DNA of 64,000 nucleotides from Hyperoplus lanceolatus (GCA_026929865.2 CM049404.1:14788001-14852000); one strand, 5' to 3'; positions 41,985 through 59,120 are shown, counted from the first letter of the stretch. Notes: a model not told the origin generated them from the letters alone. Program-made: numbers and translations.

Positions 41985-44732
41985 GAGATCAAACAGTTGA
42001 TCAATAAGTAACTTATAGGAGTGCTTGGTATAATGACTGCAGTAATGTGGACGGTGCTTCAATGGTTATAATCCAGTTGACTTGATAGAATGCTTGTAGT
42101 GAGTTTTAAAAAAAATAATAATAAAATGCTTGTAGTCATTAATAAAATGCTTGTAGTCATTAATTGCAGTGGACAGTCACTGTAGCTTTCAGACAAGTTA
42201 AAAAGAAATCAAAGTGTTATCATGAAGGTAGACAGGTAGCCTATAAAACAACAAACAGCATGTATCCCTGCTTTAAACAGTGACTCACTTCCAGCTCTGT
42301 AGCACTATGCCCACATCTACTGATGTGTACTGACAGCATGCTCTGTGCCAGCCCATGTGCTGGCAATGGGATGCATTGTGTGTCGTTGTTGTCGTCGTCT
42401 CGGGCAATATCAGCACACATCCTTCGGTTGCAATCTCCAGTAAAGGCGTATTCAAAGCAAACGCTGGCAGTTGCGTTTGTGTGCTCTCTCTCCCCCTCTC
42501 TCTCTCTCTCAGTCTGCAGACCTAGAACACTGCTGTCAAACGCTCGGGCTCATAGTGGAGGAATGTGCCGTCAGTGCCTCACAGCTCTGGTGACGCACTC
42601 CCCATTTTTCATCAGCGCTGGCGTCACTTGAACAGGGGCATCGCATTAAGAATCTCTCAGCCAATAATGGAAAATGGGCATTCCTGCTGTAACGGCCTTA
42701 TGGGATGAATGCCCTCTGAGTGTGCGTGACATTATCTCGATGAAGGGCACAGCCCATTGCTGTTTATGAGCCACATGTCCGAGGCAGCAGTGTTATTTAT
42801 TCAGTGTGGTGCTGAAAAACATGGATAATGATCCATGTACAAAATTCAGACCTCCTGGATGGTAATGTCACAGACAATAGGATTACAGAGCATTGCATAT
42901 TATTAGAAAGCACATGTTCTTTTTTCAAGGAACAAGTGCAATTAAAAACTACTGAAAAATAAAGCTGGGCATTCATTTTCTAACACTGAAAACAAAACCA
43001 ACTCAAATGGGAGTGGATTTAGGAACACCATTACTGTTATATAATGTTTTAAGTATTTCACAATATACAACATTTCCAGTGTAAATGTACAGTATGTGTC
43101 ATGACATGGCAGCACATTAACATATCTGGTTTGATTGCGTATTTGAAATGCCTCAGTTGTTCTTTCTGCATGCTCTGCATTTTCAGGGCTTTCCACTGGG
43201 CTTAATGGAACATAATACACATATTAAAGTATTCTACCCAAGGCAACCTCAGTGGACTGCAGAATCCTTAAAGGCCAAGAAATCCTTCAGCTCAGCCCAG
43301 GATATCGTCCCCTTGGCCTTCCAGTGTTGCAGGCACAGCGTTAATACCAAAAAAGGGACTGCGGACTGCCAGCGATGATGAAATGACATTTACAACAGGA
43401 CAGACTCATCCTGCCCCGGCTCCTCATTAAAGGAGTTTTGGTCACACACCGTGAGCTTCAGTTTGTTGGACAGACCAACAGTCAAGCCGACGCATTAGTG
43501 TCAATCTGCGGCACATCTCCAACAGCGGCGAATGTTTCACAGAGTCATCGATTTGCAGCACTGCACTTTCACCTTCCTGAGCTCTGCCCCTCGGCCTGGT
43601 CATGTGACTCTGTGGTTAAAGCTTTCTTTGGACCAAAGCTGCAAGGAGGGAATTAGTCAGCCATGATCTCAGAACCACACAAAGACAGAGTTGCCTTTTT
43701 ATGCAATAAGGCAAATAGAATAAGGCCTACAATAAAATTGTTGTTAGTGGTACATGGAGAAAGAAAAAATCTGAGGATTCTCTTCACGCATTAATGTTCC
43801 CTCTATAGATGGAAATGAGACAGAGAACAAGTGTGTGAATAGCTGGGGGCAGATTGCCTGTGAAGGACTCTGTAAGGAACCGTGAAGGTGTCATATTCAT
43901 TAAGATGACTGATCCACATGTATGGTATTAGATCATGACATGACAGGGTAATTCCGCTCAACATTATGCACCAGCTGGTAAGCACATGTGTGGAGAATGT
44001 AAGTGTTCACCTACAGGGTTTACACTTACAGGGTTGCAAAGGCATTATATATTCCTAAGAGGTGCAGACGACACACACTACACAGAAAACCAACTTAAAC
44101 GTGGCGTCTGCATAGAGAGAAGCTAGCAAAATGCTTATTCAGCTATAATACTGATGGCATTGAGTATTAGGCAAGGGTAGATTGTACAGCACTGTGCCAA
44201 AAATACAAACCCTGACACGACACGACACACACACACACACAGTGTACCACTCACACATGAGAACACACTCACACCCACAAACATACAGCAGAAGCTGCGA
44301 GGAACTCATGTGCCCAGCATGGGCTGTCACAGCATCAACCAGATATGAGTCACGTTCCTCAGCCGCCAGTGGCTCTTAATCCATCGCTCACATGACTCTG
44401 TTGTGATTCAAATCCTAATGTTGGGTTCACCATGAGAAAAACAACACTCAGGTTTGATCACTTAGTGTGAAGACGCATGGTATCAATTCATCTGCGTGAA
44501 TGTTCAGCTTTCCCATTCATGCAAACAAGCGTATGATCCGGCTCGCCGCCCCTCCCCGGGAGAGAGACGTTGTTTACAGGACGGGAACATGAGAGGACGG
44601 GACAAGGTCTGCATGCCATAGGTGACTCAGCAGAGACACTGGAGAGGTAGACACCGTGTTCTCCCACCCACACCCACTCCACTGCTGTCTCCATGAATGG
44701 GAGATACACCAGTGCCGCCCAGTGAAACGTGT
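41985..44732. other. No gene recognised
   Basis: Contains a tandem duplication of AATAAAATGCTTGTAGTCAT (about 42119-42162), a CT run near 42480-42510 and a short CA run (44226-44240). Confidence 0.55.
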
Positions 44733-44747
44733 CTGCCTGTCTGCCTA

Positions 44748-44791
<44 letters not shown>

Positions 44792-44798
44792 CGTGCGT
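44733..44798. repeat. (CTGC)n tetranucleotide repeat
   Basis: About 12 copies of CTGC/CCTG with imperfect edges (CTGT, CTAC, GTGC). Confidence 0.95.
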
Positions 44799-45307
44799 AT
44801 CCTACAGCATTCACACCGACATCAACATACTACTCACATGTCGTAGAGCCGGTAACCCATGGCAGAGCCCGGTCTGCTGGGGTCCCGTGTTCGCCTGGGG
44901 TCCGTGCTGCTCACCACCGCGCGCCACACGCTTGGCTTGTCCATCCTGTCAATGCTTTGTCAATGGGGGACTCGAAACGGTGGGGATAGCGCACACACAA
45001 GCTCACTCACATTCACTCTCACTCTCCCTCTCCCTCTCCCTTTCCCAGTCACAAAACACGGGCTGCCTGAAAGCACTGTGTGTGTGTATGGAGGAAAGGT
45101 CCAAGAGGCTGGCTCCTGGTGGGGAGGGACTGTTGATGGGTGATGAAGGGAGGGATGCCACACAGACCCCTAGAAGCTGAAGGAGCACTGATGAGAAGAC
45201 TCTGTTGTGAAGAACTGTGGATGATTGTCAATTCTCTAGTGGTTGCTAGTGCCTTTCTGAAGGCTGCCACTCCTAAATATAAAAAGACGACACAACCTGC
45301 AAGAGAG

Positions 45308-45312
<5 letters not shown>

Positions 45313-45361
<49 letters not shown>
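45313..45361. repeat. (CA)n microsatellite
   Basis: About 49 bp uninterrupted CA. Confidence 0.97.
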
Positions 45362-45362
<1 letters not shown>

Positions 45363-46218
45363 CAGCATCTCCACCCTCTTATCTGCTCCGGGTAGTACAG
45401 TCCTCAGCAGGGCCAGGGGATTGGCTCCTTGGTCTCCATAGAAACAGGAGGAGGATGTGTGAGAGGCTTATTATCATGCCTCCTGTCCCCTTCCTCCCAT
45501 TTTGTTTTCACTCTCTCTCTCTCCTCTCCTCTCCTTGTCTCCGTCACTCTTTTCCCATTTCTTCTCGTCTTCTCACATATCCCCCTCCCCCCTCCCTCTC
45601 CATCTTTCTCTCTTCGGGAATCAATGCACTTTTCTCTGTAGTGTCTTTCAAAACAGATGGGGCTTTTCGGTCTAATGAGGGGATGTACAAACAGGTAAAG
45701 ATGCAGCGCGGCTCTGGCTAATTATGTCTTCAGAGAAAAAGAAACGGTACTCAGGAGTGAGACAGACAGGGGATAGTGAAAGCAAATGCAAATTTCAATA
45801 ATAATCAGAGGGAAAACAAGTCATTAGTTAAAAAGGAGTTACAACTGTATTCCTACAGTACTGTACTTTGTATTGTCAGAGGCACACTGTTTTGAAATAA
45901 AAAAAACTGTGTGGCTTGCACTGGCATTGCATCATGTAACATGATACCAAAACCAGAAAGGAAGGAAGTGTGAAATATTAAGAAAATATTAATGGTAATA
46001 TTACTGAAGATTACATTACGGGAAAAGTTTTTCGCAGATAAATGTGACAAAATGAACAGAGAATGTAAACGTTTTTTTTTCTTCTTTTTTTCTTTCGTGT
46101 AGGAAATAGACGGCACTGTTGTTGACAGCTTCACCTGGTAACAACATCCAAAGCGGGACATAACGAGGCAGGAGAGTGTCTATGGAGACAAGCTCTCATC
46201 AGGACTTTATAAAGCCAT
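45362..46218. other. Pyrimidine-rich tract and AT-rich spacer, no gene
   Basis: 45510-45615 is strongly CT-rich on the plus strand; the remainder is AT-rich. Confidence 0.6.
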
Positions 46219-46367
<149 letters not shown>

Positions 46368-46626
46368 GAGCTAGAGACAGAAACCCTGGGCTGATGGCAT
46401 ACAGTCTCCAGGGAGGGATGCATTTCATCCCGAGCAGCCTGGATGGCACACAGCGCTGTTGGTGTATGGAGTGTTAATGCCAAGTTGCCCTGTCAGTCCT
46501 CTGTCTTTTTGTTAATGAAACAGTGCAGTGGCTAATTGAATTTGCGTCATCTCAATGTAATTACACTGGCAACGTACATTCTAATTATCAAGCACAAGCG
46601 TGGATCTCTCCAGCCCTTAGTCTGTA

Positions 46627-46628
<2 letters not shown>

Positions 46629-46663
<35 letters not shown>
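46629..46663. repeat. (TG)n microsatellite
   Basis: About 35 bp. Confidence 0.95.
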
Positions 46664-46666
<3 letters not shown>

Positions 46667-47091
46667 AGTGCTATTTTTTTGCTTGTTTTTGTACATCTGT
46701 GAGTGCAGAGCATAAATAAATCCTGCATAAACTCTGTAACACTTCTTATCCAAGATGTTGTAACAACTACTATAAAGACTGCCATTAATACAAATGTATT
46801 GTGCCACTGCCAAGGAATGTACTAACATATGTTGTGTCTTTGCAGAATAATGCGTTCCCATTTAGAGCAATCCATGACCTTTTCCTTTTGCTCCATCATC
46901 AGGTCATGATATCCACTTTACACACAATATATCTCATAAGATGGAGATTGCCATTAAACCCTTGTCTATTTTATTTCCATAACCCGATATCACAAATCAC
47001 TTATTTTGCCTCGAGGTCCTTTACAGTCTGTACAGCATATGACAGACTCTATGTTAGGCCCTAGTGGGACCAATGTGTGTGGTCTGTTCAC

Positions 47092-47093
<2 letters not shown>

Positions 47094-47139
<46 letters not shown>
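47094..47139. repeat. (TG)n microsatellite
   Basis: About 46 bp. Confidence 0.95.
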
Positions 47140-48429
<1,290 letters not shown>

Positions 48430-49119
48430 AAGAGCACTACAGCACTAAGATCAGGACACCACAAGATGGCAGTGCATCACCTCTTGTTTATGGACAATGC
48501 TGCAAGACTATTGAGCCAAGTGAGGGGGGGGGAAGCATATGTTGCAATTAAAATCATCATCAAAATAAAATCATTAATAACACCATTAAGGTGTTTGAGT
48601 ATGAACAAAGATGAGAGTGCACTAAATACCAGGAAATAATGTCAATATGTCAGCCCACTATGCCTGTACAGTCCCTTCAGAATTGTTATGTTCTATTATT
48701 TTAGTAAGTTGCTTTGATAAAAAAAAAATACACAAAGGCCTACTGTATGAACGTTTCCTTCCACAAAAATATTTTCCTAACCCCTCCAATAAGTGTCAAC
48801 AGATGGAAAAACGTGGGTGGACATTGACCTCTGCACCCAAAGGGCGAGAGGTTCTGATTCCCTGCTGTTTTTCCATGTAGCAAAAAGCAGCAGCCCAGCC
48901 TCTCTGTGGCTCACTGGCAAAGGCTTCTTCTGTCGCCGACTTGGCTGTGAGCCTGAGAACATCAGAGGCAGAAGACAGACAAGCTTTTCATAGCAAGCCA
49001 AACAAAGAGAGCCGTCTCTCTGCCTGAGGTATAGACAGAGCTGTTTCTTGACCCCTTTTCGGGCCACTGCTGAAGCTCGTTGCGACCATCGGAGAAGTTT
49101 GGACACACGTAGACAGACA

Positions 49120-49123
<4 letters not shown>

Positions 49124-49168
<45 letters not shown>
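49124..49168. repeat. (CA)n microsatellite preceded by (CAGA)n
   Basis: Three or four CAGA units run directly into about 45 bp of CA. Confidence 0.97.
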
Positions 49169-51045
<1,877 letters not shown>

Positions 51046-51365
51046 ATTGCAATTGGTAGGATGGCCTAGAGGAAAGGGGCCGACTAGTAACCACAAGGTT
51101 GCTGGTTCGATCTTCGGCACCGGACATGAAGGTCTTACTTGTACAACTAGTGGTGGCTGGTATTACATGTACAGTGCCCATCATCTTTACCATTGTGTCC
51201 TTGAGCAAGACATGTTATCCCTAACTGCTCAAGGGGTACTGTAATATGGCTGACCCCACACTCTGACCCCCAGATACACTTTTGAATAAAACATTTTAAA
51301 TTATTGTGACAATGCACAGTCAACCGTCTTAAAGAGGTAAATAAATGTGACAAATAAAATGTGAC
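51046..51365 (+). repeat. tRNA-derived SINE
   Basis: The head TAGGATGGCCTAGAGGAAAG resembles a Pol III A box, and GCTGGTTCGATC (from about 51100) a B box. The body contains GTGTCCTTGAGCAAGACATG, a hallmark of teleost tRNA-derived SINEs, and the tail is AT-rich (AAATAAATGTGACAAATAAA). The tRNA-like part is degenerate, so this is not a tRNA gene. Confidence 0.85.
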
Positions 51366-51556
51366 TTAAAAAAACAGCTCAATATCATCATTGAACATTA
51401 TTTTGTGCAGTGGCATTTCAACTCTATCTAGAGCTTAGTAGCACAGGGACTAAACATACATATGAAACGCAGCCAATTCTCTCACGACTGAACACTAGCC
51501 ATGACATTGTATTGTGTCATGATCCTTCAAAGCTATTTATGTGCGGGGTGTGGCTG

Positions 51557-51748
<192 letters not shown>

Positions 51749-52830
51749 GCATTTTCTACCTGGACCCAAAGGACAAACAACAGAGCTAAGAGAACAGAAG
51801 GCACAACAGAAAGGAAAAAAGGCTTCACATTCTCCCATGTTAAGTTAGATTCAAAGCAGCCCCATTATAAAGCCACATGGCCGTGTGCGCTCCTGGATCA
51901 CTGTGTGTTTTGCAGTGATGGAGCTCCTTGGCGCAGCGTGGAGCCTGTAATTAACTCTTGGAGAATGCGATGAAGAAACAGTCGCAGGGAGCTTCAAAAG
52001 GTGCAAAGAGCATTCCTGAAAGTTCAGACGCACATTAGGGGAAGTGGGGCCCTATGTTTCATAGGCCTGTTAAAATCATTGTGCAGTTGTGATTTCCACA
52101 TCGGGCAAAATCAAAACTTCACAATACGAATAATACCGGTACATAAAAAAAAAAAAAAAAAAGAAAAAAAACAGCGCCAGTAAAAGAAAGAATTTGTACA
52201 ACTGGCTGAATTTTACAGGAGGCGGAAGGCCCTTTCATTAGTGCCGTTTTTAAGTCGACGCTCACTACCGAACACTCGTAGAACCGCTCCTTCATTCACA
52301 ATCACCAAGGACTGTTTGCTGTCACATACAATAAATGTTTACCGTGTCGTTAAGCCCTTGTCCAAATGACCTCAGATAGTGTCAAGCCCTGGCGCAAAGT
52401 GGAATAAAGCACAGTAGCAAACAATGCAGGACTCAGGAACCAACTTATGGTAATACGTCTCCCTTTCGACTGCATGTGTCACTTGTCCGCCGATATTGGC
52501 CATATTGGCCCCCGGCGGTTTGATAACAGCCTTATGAGCGGCCTTCCTGCCTCCAACTGTCACCAAATGACATACTGTCTGTGATCCCACAAAGGCAGCC
52601 CATTCCCGGGAATCAATATAGGCTCTGCAGTGGTATTATTAGAGGGCCCGGAGATAATCACAGGTTCTGTGCTGAAATAGTCATTCACCATAATGAATAT
52701 CATTAAGCATCTGAATTATTCAGATGTGAAATGGAGCCCCTGGTTGGTTTTAGATGGTCAGCCGCCAAATCAGAACACGACACAAGTATAAACGGAGCGG
52801 TGAAGGCAGCTTTACGAGCTTTTGGTTCAT
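51749..52830. other. No gene recognised
   Basis: Includes an A-rich run at 52146-52170. Confidence 0.6.
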
Positions 52831-53161
52831 TTAAAGCTATAGTGCGTAACTTCTGTTGCCAGCATGAGGAATACCGAGTCATAAGAACAACTGTGTCCAG
52901 GGCATCGCATGGATTGTATACCTTCTGCTGTATGTCTAGGTTTTTTTTTCTTAGCAGTAGATTCAACAACTGAAACATTTATGTTGTGCTTCCTTGGATT
53001 TTTCTGAGCAGCTGTGCCGTTTTCGGGAGGCGGCATCAGTTTGTAAACACTGAAAAATACAGGGAGAGGTTTGTGGGGCTGATTTGTGTCAACGCGTTTG
53101 AACTCGGCTTGACTGTAACCAACATTCATTTATAGGTAAAAGTTACGCACTATAGCTTTAA
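52831..53161. mobile_element. 331-bp MITE with perfect 22-bp inverted ends
   Basis: Starts TTAAAGCTATAGTGCGTAAC(TT) and ends with the exact complement at 53140-53161. The interior is non-coding. A third distinct family here with TTAAAG termini. Confidence 0.92.
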
Positions 53162-53596
53162 AGAGAGGGGAAGTAAACACTTGCGGAAAAACCAGCCAGG
53201 CCTTACCCTCTGTAAAGCCCCTGCCTGTGTGGATCAATCAAGTCAGAAGTGTTTTTTCTATTTGAGGTGACACAGATAGACAGACGGAGTTAGTGAGGGT
53301 GAAAGAATACAAAGAAGCTTCTTTATTAGTTGTTTTCAATTGAGTGGAAGATAAAGGAAATATCTGGAGAAAAAGGAATTGAAAGAGAAGTGTCAAGTGA
53401 AGTAAAGGGGGATAGGAGAGCATCTCGGCAATTCAAAATAATTGATTCAGCCTTGAGCTGGGCTCGGCTGGTGCAGAGGGGTCTTAAGTCTGGACAGGAC
53501 AGATCTAGGGGGCAGCTGCGGTAAATGAATACAGCCGCTACTGCACAGGAAAAAAAACCCAGAACTGATAAGTTCTTCTATTTTTCAACATCTGAT

Positions 53597-53908
53597 GGTA
53601 ACACTTTACAATAAAGGTACATTAATTCACTGTTAGTTATCGCATATTTAATGTTATTAACGGTTAAGTAATGCTTATAACACATTAAGTAACTGTTAAT
53701 GCTTAGTTAGTAATGGTGAGTCAATGCTTGGTTAGGCATTAACTCTGCCAAGCACTAAATAAGTATAACGATTAGTCAATGCTTAGTTAATCTGTATTAA
53801 ACATTAACTTGGCAGTTATTAATGGTTAGCTATTGCTTAGTTGATGCTTACTAAGCATTAACTAAGCATTAAGTAACAGTACATTAATGTACCCTTATTG
53901 TAACACAC
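53597..53908. mobile_element. MITE-like element with TTACAATAAAGG ends and repeated TTAATGCTTAG words
   Basis: The left end TTACAATAAAGGTACATTAA (53607-53626) pairs with TTAATGTACCCTTATTGTAA (53884-53903), with two mismatches or fewer. The interior is built from variants of AATGCTTAGTTA and TAAGCATTAA in both orientations, so it is palindromic at several scales. No coding capacity. Confidence 0.85.
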
Positions 53909-55877
53909 ACTTGTCTGCGTACACCTCTCGCCACTGCCGAGCACTCCTTACTACACAATACGGTCAGAGGAAGAAAATACGAGGAAGAGAGCAGTGAGAA
54001 GGAAACTGTCAAAGGACATTACATTAGCTACACAACTAGGGGAAACATTTCACAAAAGGGGTTAGTTTTGAAAAAAGACTCCAAAGAAATATGGGAGAAC
54101 GCGTAGGAGAATGTGTGGGAGAGATCATCATACAAAGAAGGAACGTGGGGTAGTAGCAATTGAGTCTAAAAGAGAAGGGTGGAGTACAAAAAGGTAGAGA
54201 ACATTTAACAAGGCATGGGTGAAACATAGAACCGGTATATGGCTGGAAAGTGCATGGTCAATGTGTGTGATTGCACATGTAGCCAGTGGTTGTGTCTGTA
54301 ATGTGAATTCCATGATATGAATTATTCATCGGCAAGGCTCTGTAGTATAATAGTCCTAGTAACATTTGTATTTAAAGTGCCATTTGTGTCACTGACGGCC
54401 ACTAATAAATTCTTCAATTTAAAAATCATCTCTTTAAAGTAATTCTCTTTCCTTCATTTTTTATTAATTCCATGTTTCGGTGTTTTAACATTTAGCTCTA
54501 ATAGGCTTTACATTCCAGTTTGCAAGGATTTGCCCCGGGCTCTACTATACAGGCCCAGCTTTATTGGCAAATCTAGAATGGAGAGACATTAAGACACCTT
54601 GCTGCTTGCTGATTTGATGCCAGTCAGGCAATCTACCATCTCTACCCACAGATAATAGAACTAACTCGGGTGAGACCTTGCACAGTTGTTAAAAGATAAA
54701 AAAAATAAATCCCTGTCCAAGGTTCTGAATCCCTCAGCCAAGGGATTTTTTTGCAACCAAATTATTTTCCATGTTTTGTTGCAACTCCAACCAGCAAATA
54801 ACATTAAATCAATGTTTATTGCTTCATTATTTCTGGCCTGTACTAACTCTCCTGTCATTCCAAACGGCAGCCATTTCCCCCCTGCACAACCCTTCAACCA
54901 CCTGAACTTCCCCCTACACTCAAACTCTGACAATTTCCTCTAAATTCATCATGTTCTCAAATGTGATGGTTTGTTGCTTTTCATACATTTCAAATTGAAG
55001 GTCTTTTGGTTTTGGACTGTTGATTGGTCTGAACAAGATATTTAAAAGAGACAAGCCGTCTGGTTCTCACAACTTGTGTTGGACATTTTCTTAGTTAAAA
55101 TAAATTTAAACAATCATCAGTTGCAGTTACATCATTGATTGTGCATCCTTCACTGAAAGCTGTTTTAATTAAGTGCGTGTCAAATAAAAACCTAACAGGA
55201 AGTGGTAAACTCATCAGTGCATTGGAGAAGTCTGCTCTTTAAAGGCCAGCTAGACCAAACCATTTGAGACTCTTTCCGCATGTCATTTTGTGAGAGGTAC
55301 TGCCATATGAGTGATATGTCCTTTGCAAACCACAAAACAAATACTGCAATCACCAAACCTGGTGGGACACAAGTATCCCCCTTTGTACTCCAAGCATTCG
55401 GTTGAGCTGGCTATAACCCCCGGTGGTGGTGCAGTGGCGTGTACATAATCAATTTGAAACGGTTTGCAGGCTTACTGTGGTAATTTACTCCATGCCCCTT
55501 CTGCTGATCATTTTCGCAGATTTAGCGACAGAATCTTAATAACCAGTGCTCCATCATTCGTTTACTACATTGACTAAAATGTGCACAGTCAGGCCTGGTG
55601 AAATAAGCTATCGCATCTTAACCATTACATTGCCTGTGAATCTCCTCAGTTGATCAAATGCTGCTTCTGCATGTGATTGCTTAGTTGCCGGGGCAGGAGG
55701 TAGGACAGCAAGAAAAGAACAGTCAATACCGGAGGAGTGCAAACTGAGGAAGGAGGTAAAAAGAAAAAGTTACAGAGGAAAGCCAATCAGTCAATCCCTA
55801 GACTAGGTTTTCCCCTGTTACAGTCCAGCAGCATCTCTGCTTACCCTGACTTTGGCATTAACAACATTCAACTAGAC
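53909..55877. other. No gene recognised
   Basis: Ordinary AT-rich intronic sequence up to the hAT insertion site. Confidence 0.6.
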
Positions 55878-56336
55878 CAGGGGTTTTCAAAGTGTGAGAG
55901 AGTGGGCCCCTCCTCAGAGAACAAATTTCAGCTGTGCCCCTCCCCCCCAAAAAAAAAAAGATCTAACCCCCTGTGTGTTTAGAAAGATATTTTAATTATT
56001 TTACACATTTTAAACAACTCTGTTCCTATTTTACACATTTTAAACGTATTTTGTGTTTTGCTTTTTTTAAATACTATAATAATTTGAACATCTTAATCAA
56101 GTGGTTTAATCCTGCTTCCTTTAAGTGTGGATAGTAGTGACTGAGTGTGCATCGGAGTGAGAAAGATAGGCAGACAGACTTTCCCAAATTATTGACTATT
56201 GTTAAATGTCCTTCACACACCCAGTGTGTTTTCGCTAGTGCCTCCAATGTCCTGCTGGATGAAAATAGTAGCCAGCGGAGAACCAGACCGTCCTAGGGGG
56301 GTCCGGGGGTATGCCCCCCCCCCCCGGGAGATTTTT

Positions 56337-58744
56337 AAGTACGGGTCCCCAGTTACTGGGGACCCGTAATTATTACTCTCCACCATACTTTATATTCTTC
56401 TTCTTCTTATTCTGCCTCAAATTTCTAGCCGCTTCTCCTCCCACACCGTTGCACGTAGAAACGCAAAAATTTCACACAACGTGCGTCCCCACCCCACGGG
56501 GTGTGCTATTATACAGTTTTTTGAATTTCCGCTAGGGGGCGCTGTTATGAAGTCCCGACTGAAAGAACTTTGAGAGGCCACGCCCCGCACACCGTAACTC
56601 CGATTGACTTGAAATTTCTCACACAGGTGTATGTTAGGGTGCTCTACAAAAAAGCCTCTTGGACCATAACAGTCAACCTGGAAATATTGTCAGCTAATTA
56701 GCATAACGTGAAAAACAGCGTGTTACCCACAACTTTCTAAAATTTGACTGTATCAACACCAAATTTCTCGTGAAGCCCCGGGGGACTACAATAAACATAC
56801 CCGTAAAAGATTAGTAGGACAACTTGAAAAACATGGCCGCCATTGACCAAAACGTTTACGCAGGGGCGGGGCATAATAACACGTTGGCCATAACTCCTTA
56901 ACCATAGGTCCTATCATCATGAAACTTGCTGGGTATGTGCAGAAGTCATGTGGTAGCATGTCCATTGAAGCTCATCGAGATTAACCCATAGGGGGCGCCA
57001 CACATGGGCGGGTCTTAATAACACGTTGGCCCTAACTCCTTAACCGTAGGTCCTATCATCATGAAACTTGCTGGGTGTGTGCAGAAGTCATGTGGATGCA
57101 TGTCCATCGAAGCATATCGAGATCAACCCAAAGGGGGCGCCACAAATGGGCGGGGCTTAATAACACGTTGGCCATAACTCTTTAACCGTAGGTCCTATCA
57201 TCATGAAACTTGCTGGGTATGTGCAGAAGTCATGTGGTAGCATGTCCCATCGAAGCTTATCGGGCGCCACAAATGGGCGGGGCTTAATAACACGTTGGCC
57301 ATAACTCCTTAACCATAGGTCCTATCATCATCAAACTTGCTGGGTATGTGCAGAAGTCATGTAGTAGCATGTCCTTCGACGCTTATCGAGATTAACCCAT
57401 AGGGGGCGCCACAAATGGGCGGGGCTTAATAACACGTTGGCCATAACTCCTTAACCATAGCTCCTATCTTCATGAAACTTGCTGGGTATGTGCAGAAGTC
57501 ATGTGGTAGCATGTCCCTTTGAAGCTTATCGCGATTAACCCATAGGGGGCGCCACAGGGGCGGGGCCTATCCAAAAATTGGCCATAACTCCTTAACCATA
57601 GATCCTATCATCATGAAACTTGCTGGGTATGTGCAGAAGTCATGTGGTTGCATGTCCATCGAAGCTTATCGAGATCAACCCATAGGGAGCGCCACAAATG
57701 GGCGGGGCTTAATAACACGTTGGCCCTAACTCCTTAACCGTAGGTCCTATCATCATGAAACTTGCTGGGTGTGTGAAGAAGTCATGTGGTTGCATGTCCA
57801 TCGAAGCTTATCGAGATCAACCCATAGGGAGCGCCACAAATGGGCGGGGCTTAATAACACGTTGGCCCTAACTCCTTAACCGTATCATCATGAAACTTTC
57901 TGGGTATGTGCAGAAGTCATGTGGTTGCATGTCCATCGAAGCTTATCGCGATCAACCCATAGGGGGCGCCACAAAATTCACCCGACTCCGATTGACTTGA
58001 AATTGATTACACATGTACAGCTCATGGTGCTCTACAATTTAGCCTCAAGGAATTTTTTTCTAATTTCCGCTAGGGGGCGCTGTTATTAATCCCCGACTGA
58101 AGAAAGTTTGAGAGGCCGCGCCCCGCACACCGTAAGTCCGATTGACTTGAAATTTCTCACACTGGTGTATTTTAGGGTGCTCTACAAAAAAGCCTCTTGG
58201 ACCATGAGAGTCAACCTGGAAATGTTTTCGGCTAATTAGCATAAACTGAAAAACAGGGTTTTATCCACAACTTTTTCAAGTGTTACTCTATCAACACCAA
58301 ATGTCTCACGAAGCCCGGGGACTATGACGCACGTCTCCGGAAAATATTAGTAGGATAGCTTGAAAAACATGGCCGCCATTGACTAAAACGTTTACACAGG
58401 GGCGGGGCTTAATAACACGTTGGCCATAACTCATTGACCGTAGGTCCTATCGTCACAAAACTTGCAGGATACGTGCAAAAGACATGTGGTGGCGTGACCC
58501 TCTAAGCTTGTCGAGGTTAACCCGTAGGGGGCGCCGCAAATGCGAAAACCGTCATTCGCCGATGCAATGTTTGCCGGGCCACGCCCCTTTCCCCCTGACT
58601 CCGATCGACTCGTCATTTGTCAGCCGTGCACGGCTCGCGTCGCTCTACGATAAAGCCTCCGGACCGCGGGGGTCGGCCGTGATTTTTTTCTTCACCGATT
58701 TGCACGGGCGACCCGTACTTTCAAAATCTCCGTGGGATTTCTAG
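56337..58744. repeat. 2.4-kb insertion with 142-bp tandem array and flanking duplication
   Basis: The insertion opens with AAGTACGGGTCCCC, a 27-bp hairpin (56341-56367, ACGGGTCCCC / GGGGACCCGT), and closes near GACCCGTACTTTCAAAATCT ... TTTCTAG. TTTTT lies on both sides. Eight tandem units (GTTGGCC words at 56884, 57026, 57168, 57295, 57437, 57578, 57720, 57862) have a period of about 142 bp; one unit is 127 bp through a 15-bp loss. A roughly 350-bp block beginning TTTCCGCTAGGGGGCGCTGT occurs before (56526) and after (58063) the array, followed by one more diverged unit at 58420. No protein is encoded. Superfamily unknown to me. Confidence 0.82.
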
Positions 58745-59120
58745 TTTTTGTTACCTTTTTAAAGTGAAATGCATGAATCTGGTGAACTTTGAGAGGAAAA
58801 TTAGGAGGCTAAATCATAGATAGTAAATAATTTGGATGTAGCATCCGGGCTGATCTCAGTTATTCACACAGCATCCAATAATCCTGGTTTGTGCGCGTCG
58901 CCATTTTGTGAGGGGGAGGGAGATAGCTGACGTATACCTCCGAGGCAAAGTGAGGGACAACGGGCGGAGAGCTGTCACTCAAGAGATCGCGCCAATACAT
59001 TTTAACCTCCAAAAGAATAAAAACTAGCGTGGGCCAAAAAAATTCACCTCCCTCAGTGTTGTCATGGAGATATGACCTAAACATACAGACTAAAATGGTT
59101 TCGTGGTCCAGGCTGTAAAT

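Noticed and set aside
51046..51365. Possible tRNA gene from the GGTTCGATC B box
   Set aside because: Degenerate tRNA-like head followed by a SINE body and AT-rich tail; no intact cloverleaf.
56884..57970. Regular repeat array considered as CRISPR-like
   Set aside because: Units of 142 bp are contiguous with no unique spacers, in a vertebrate transposon nest; it is a tandem repeat.
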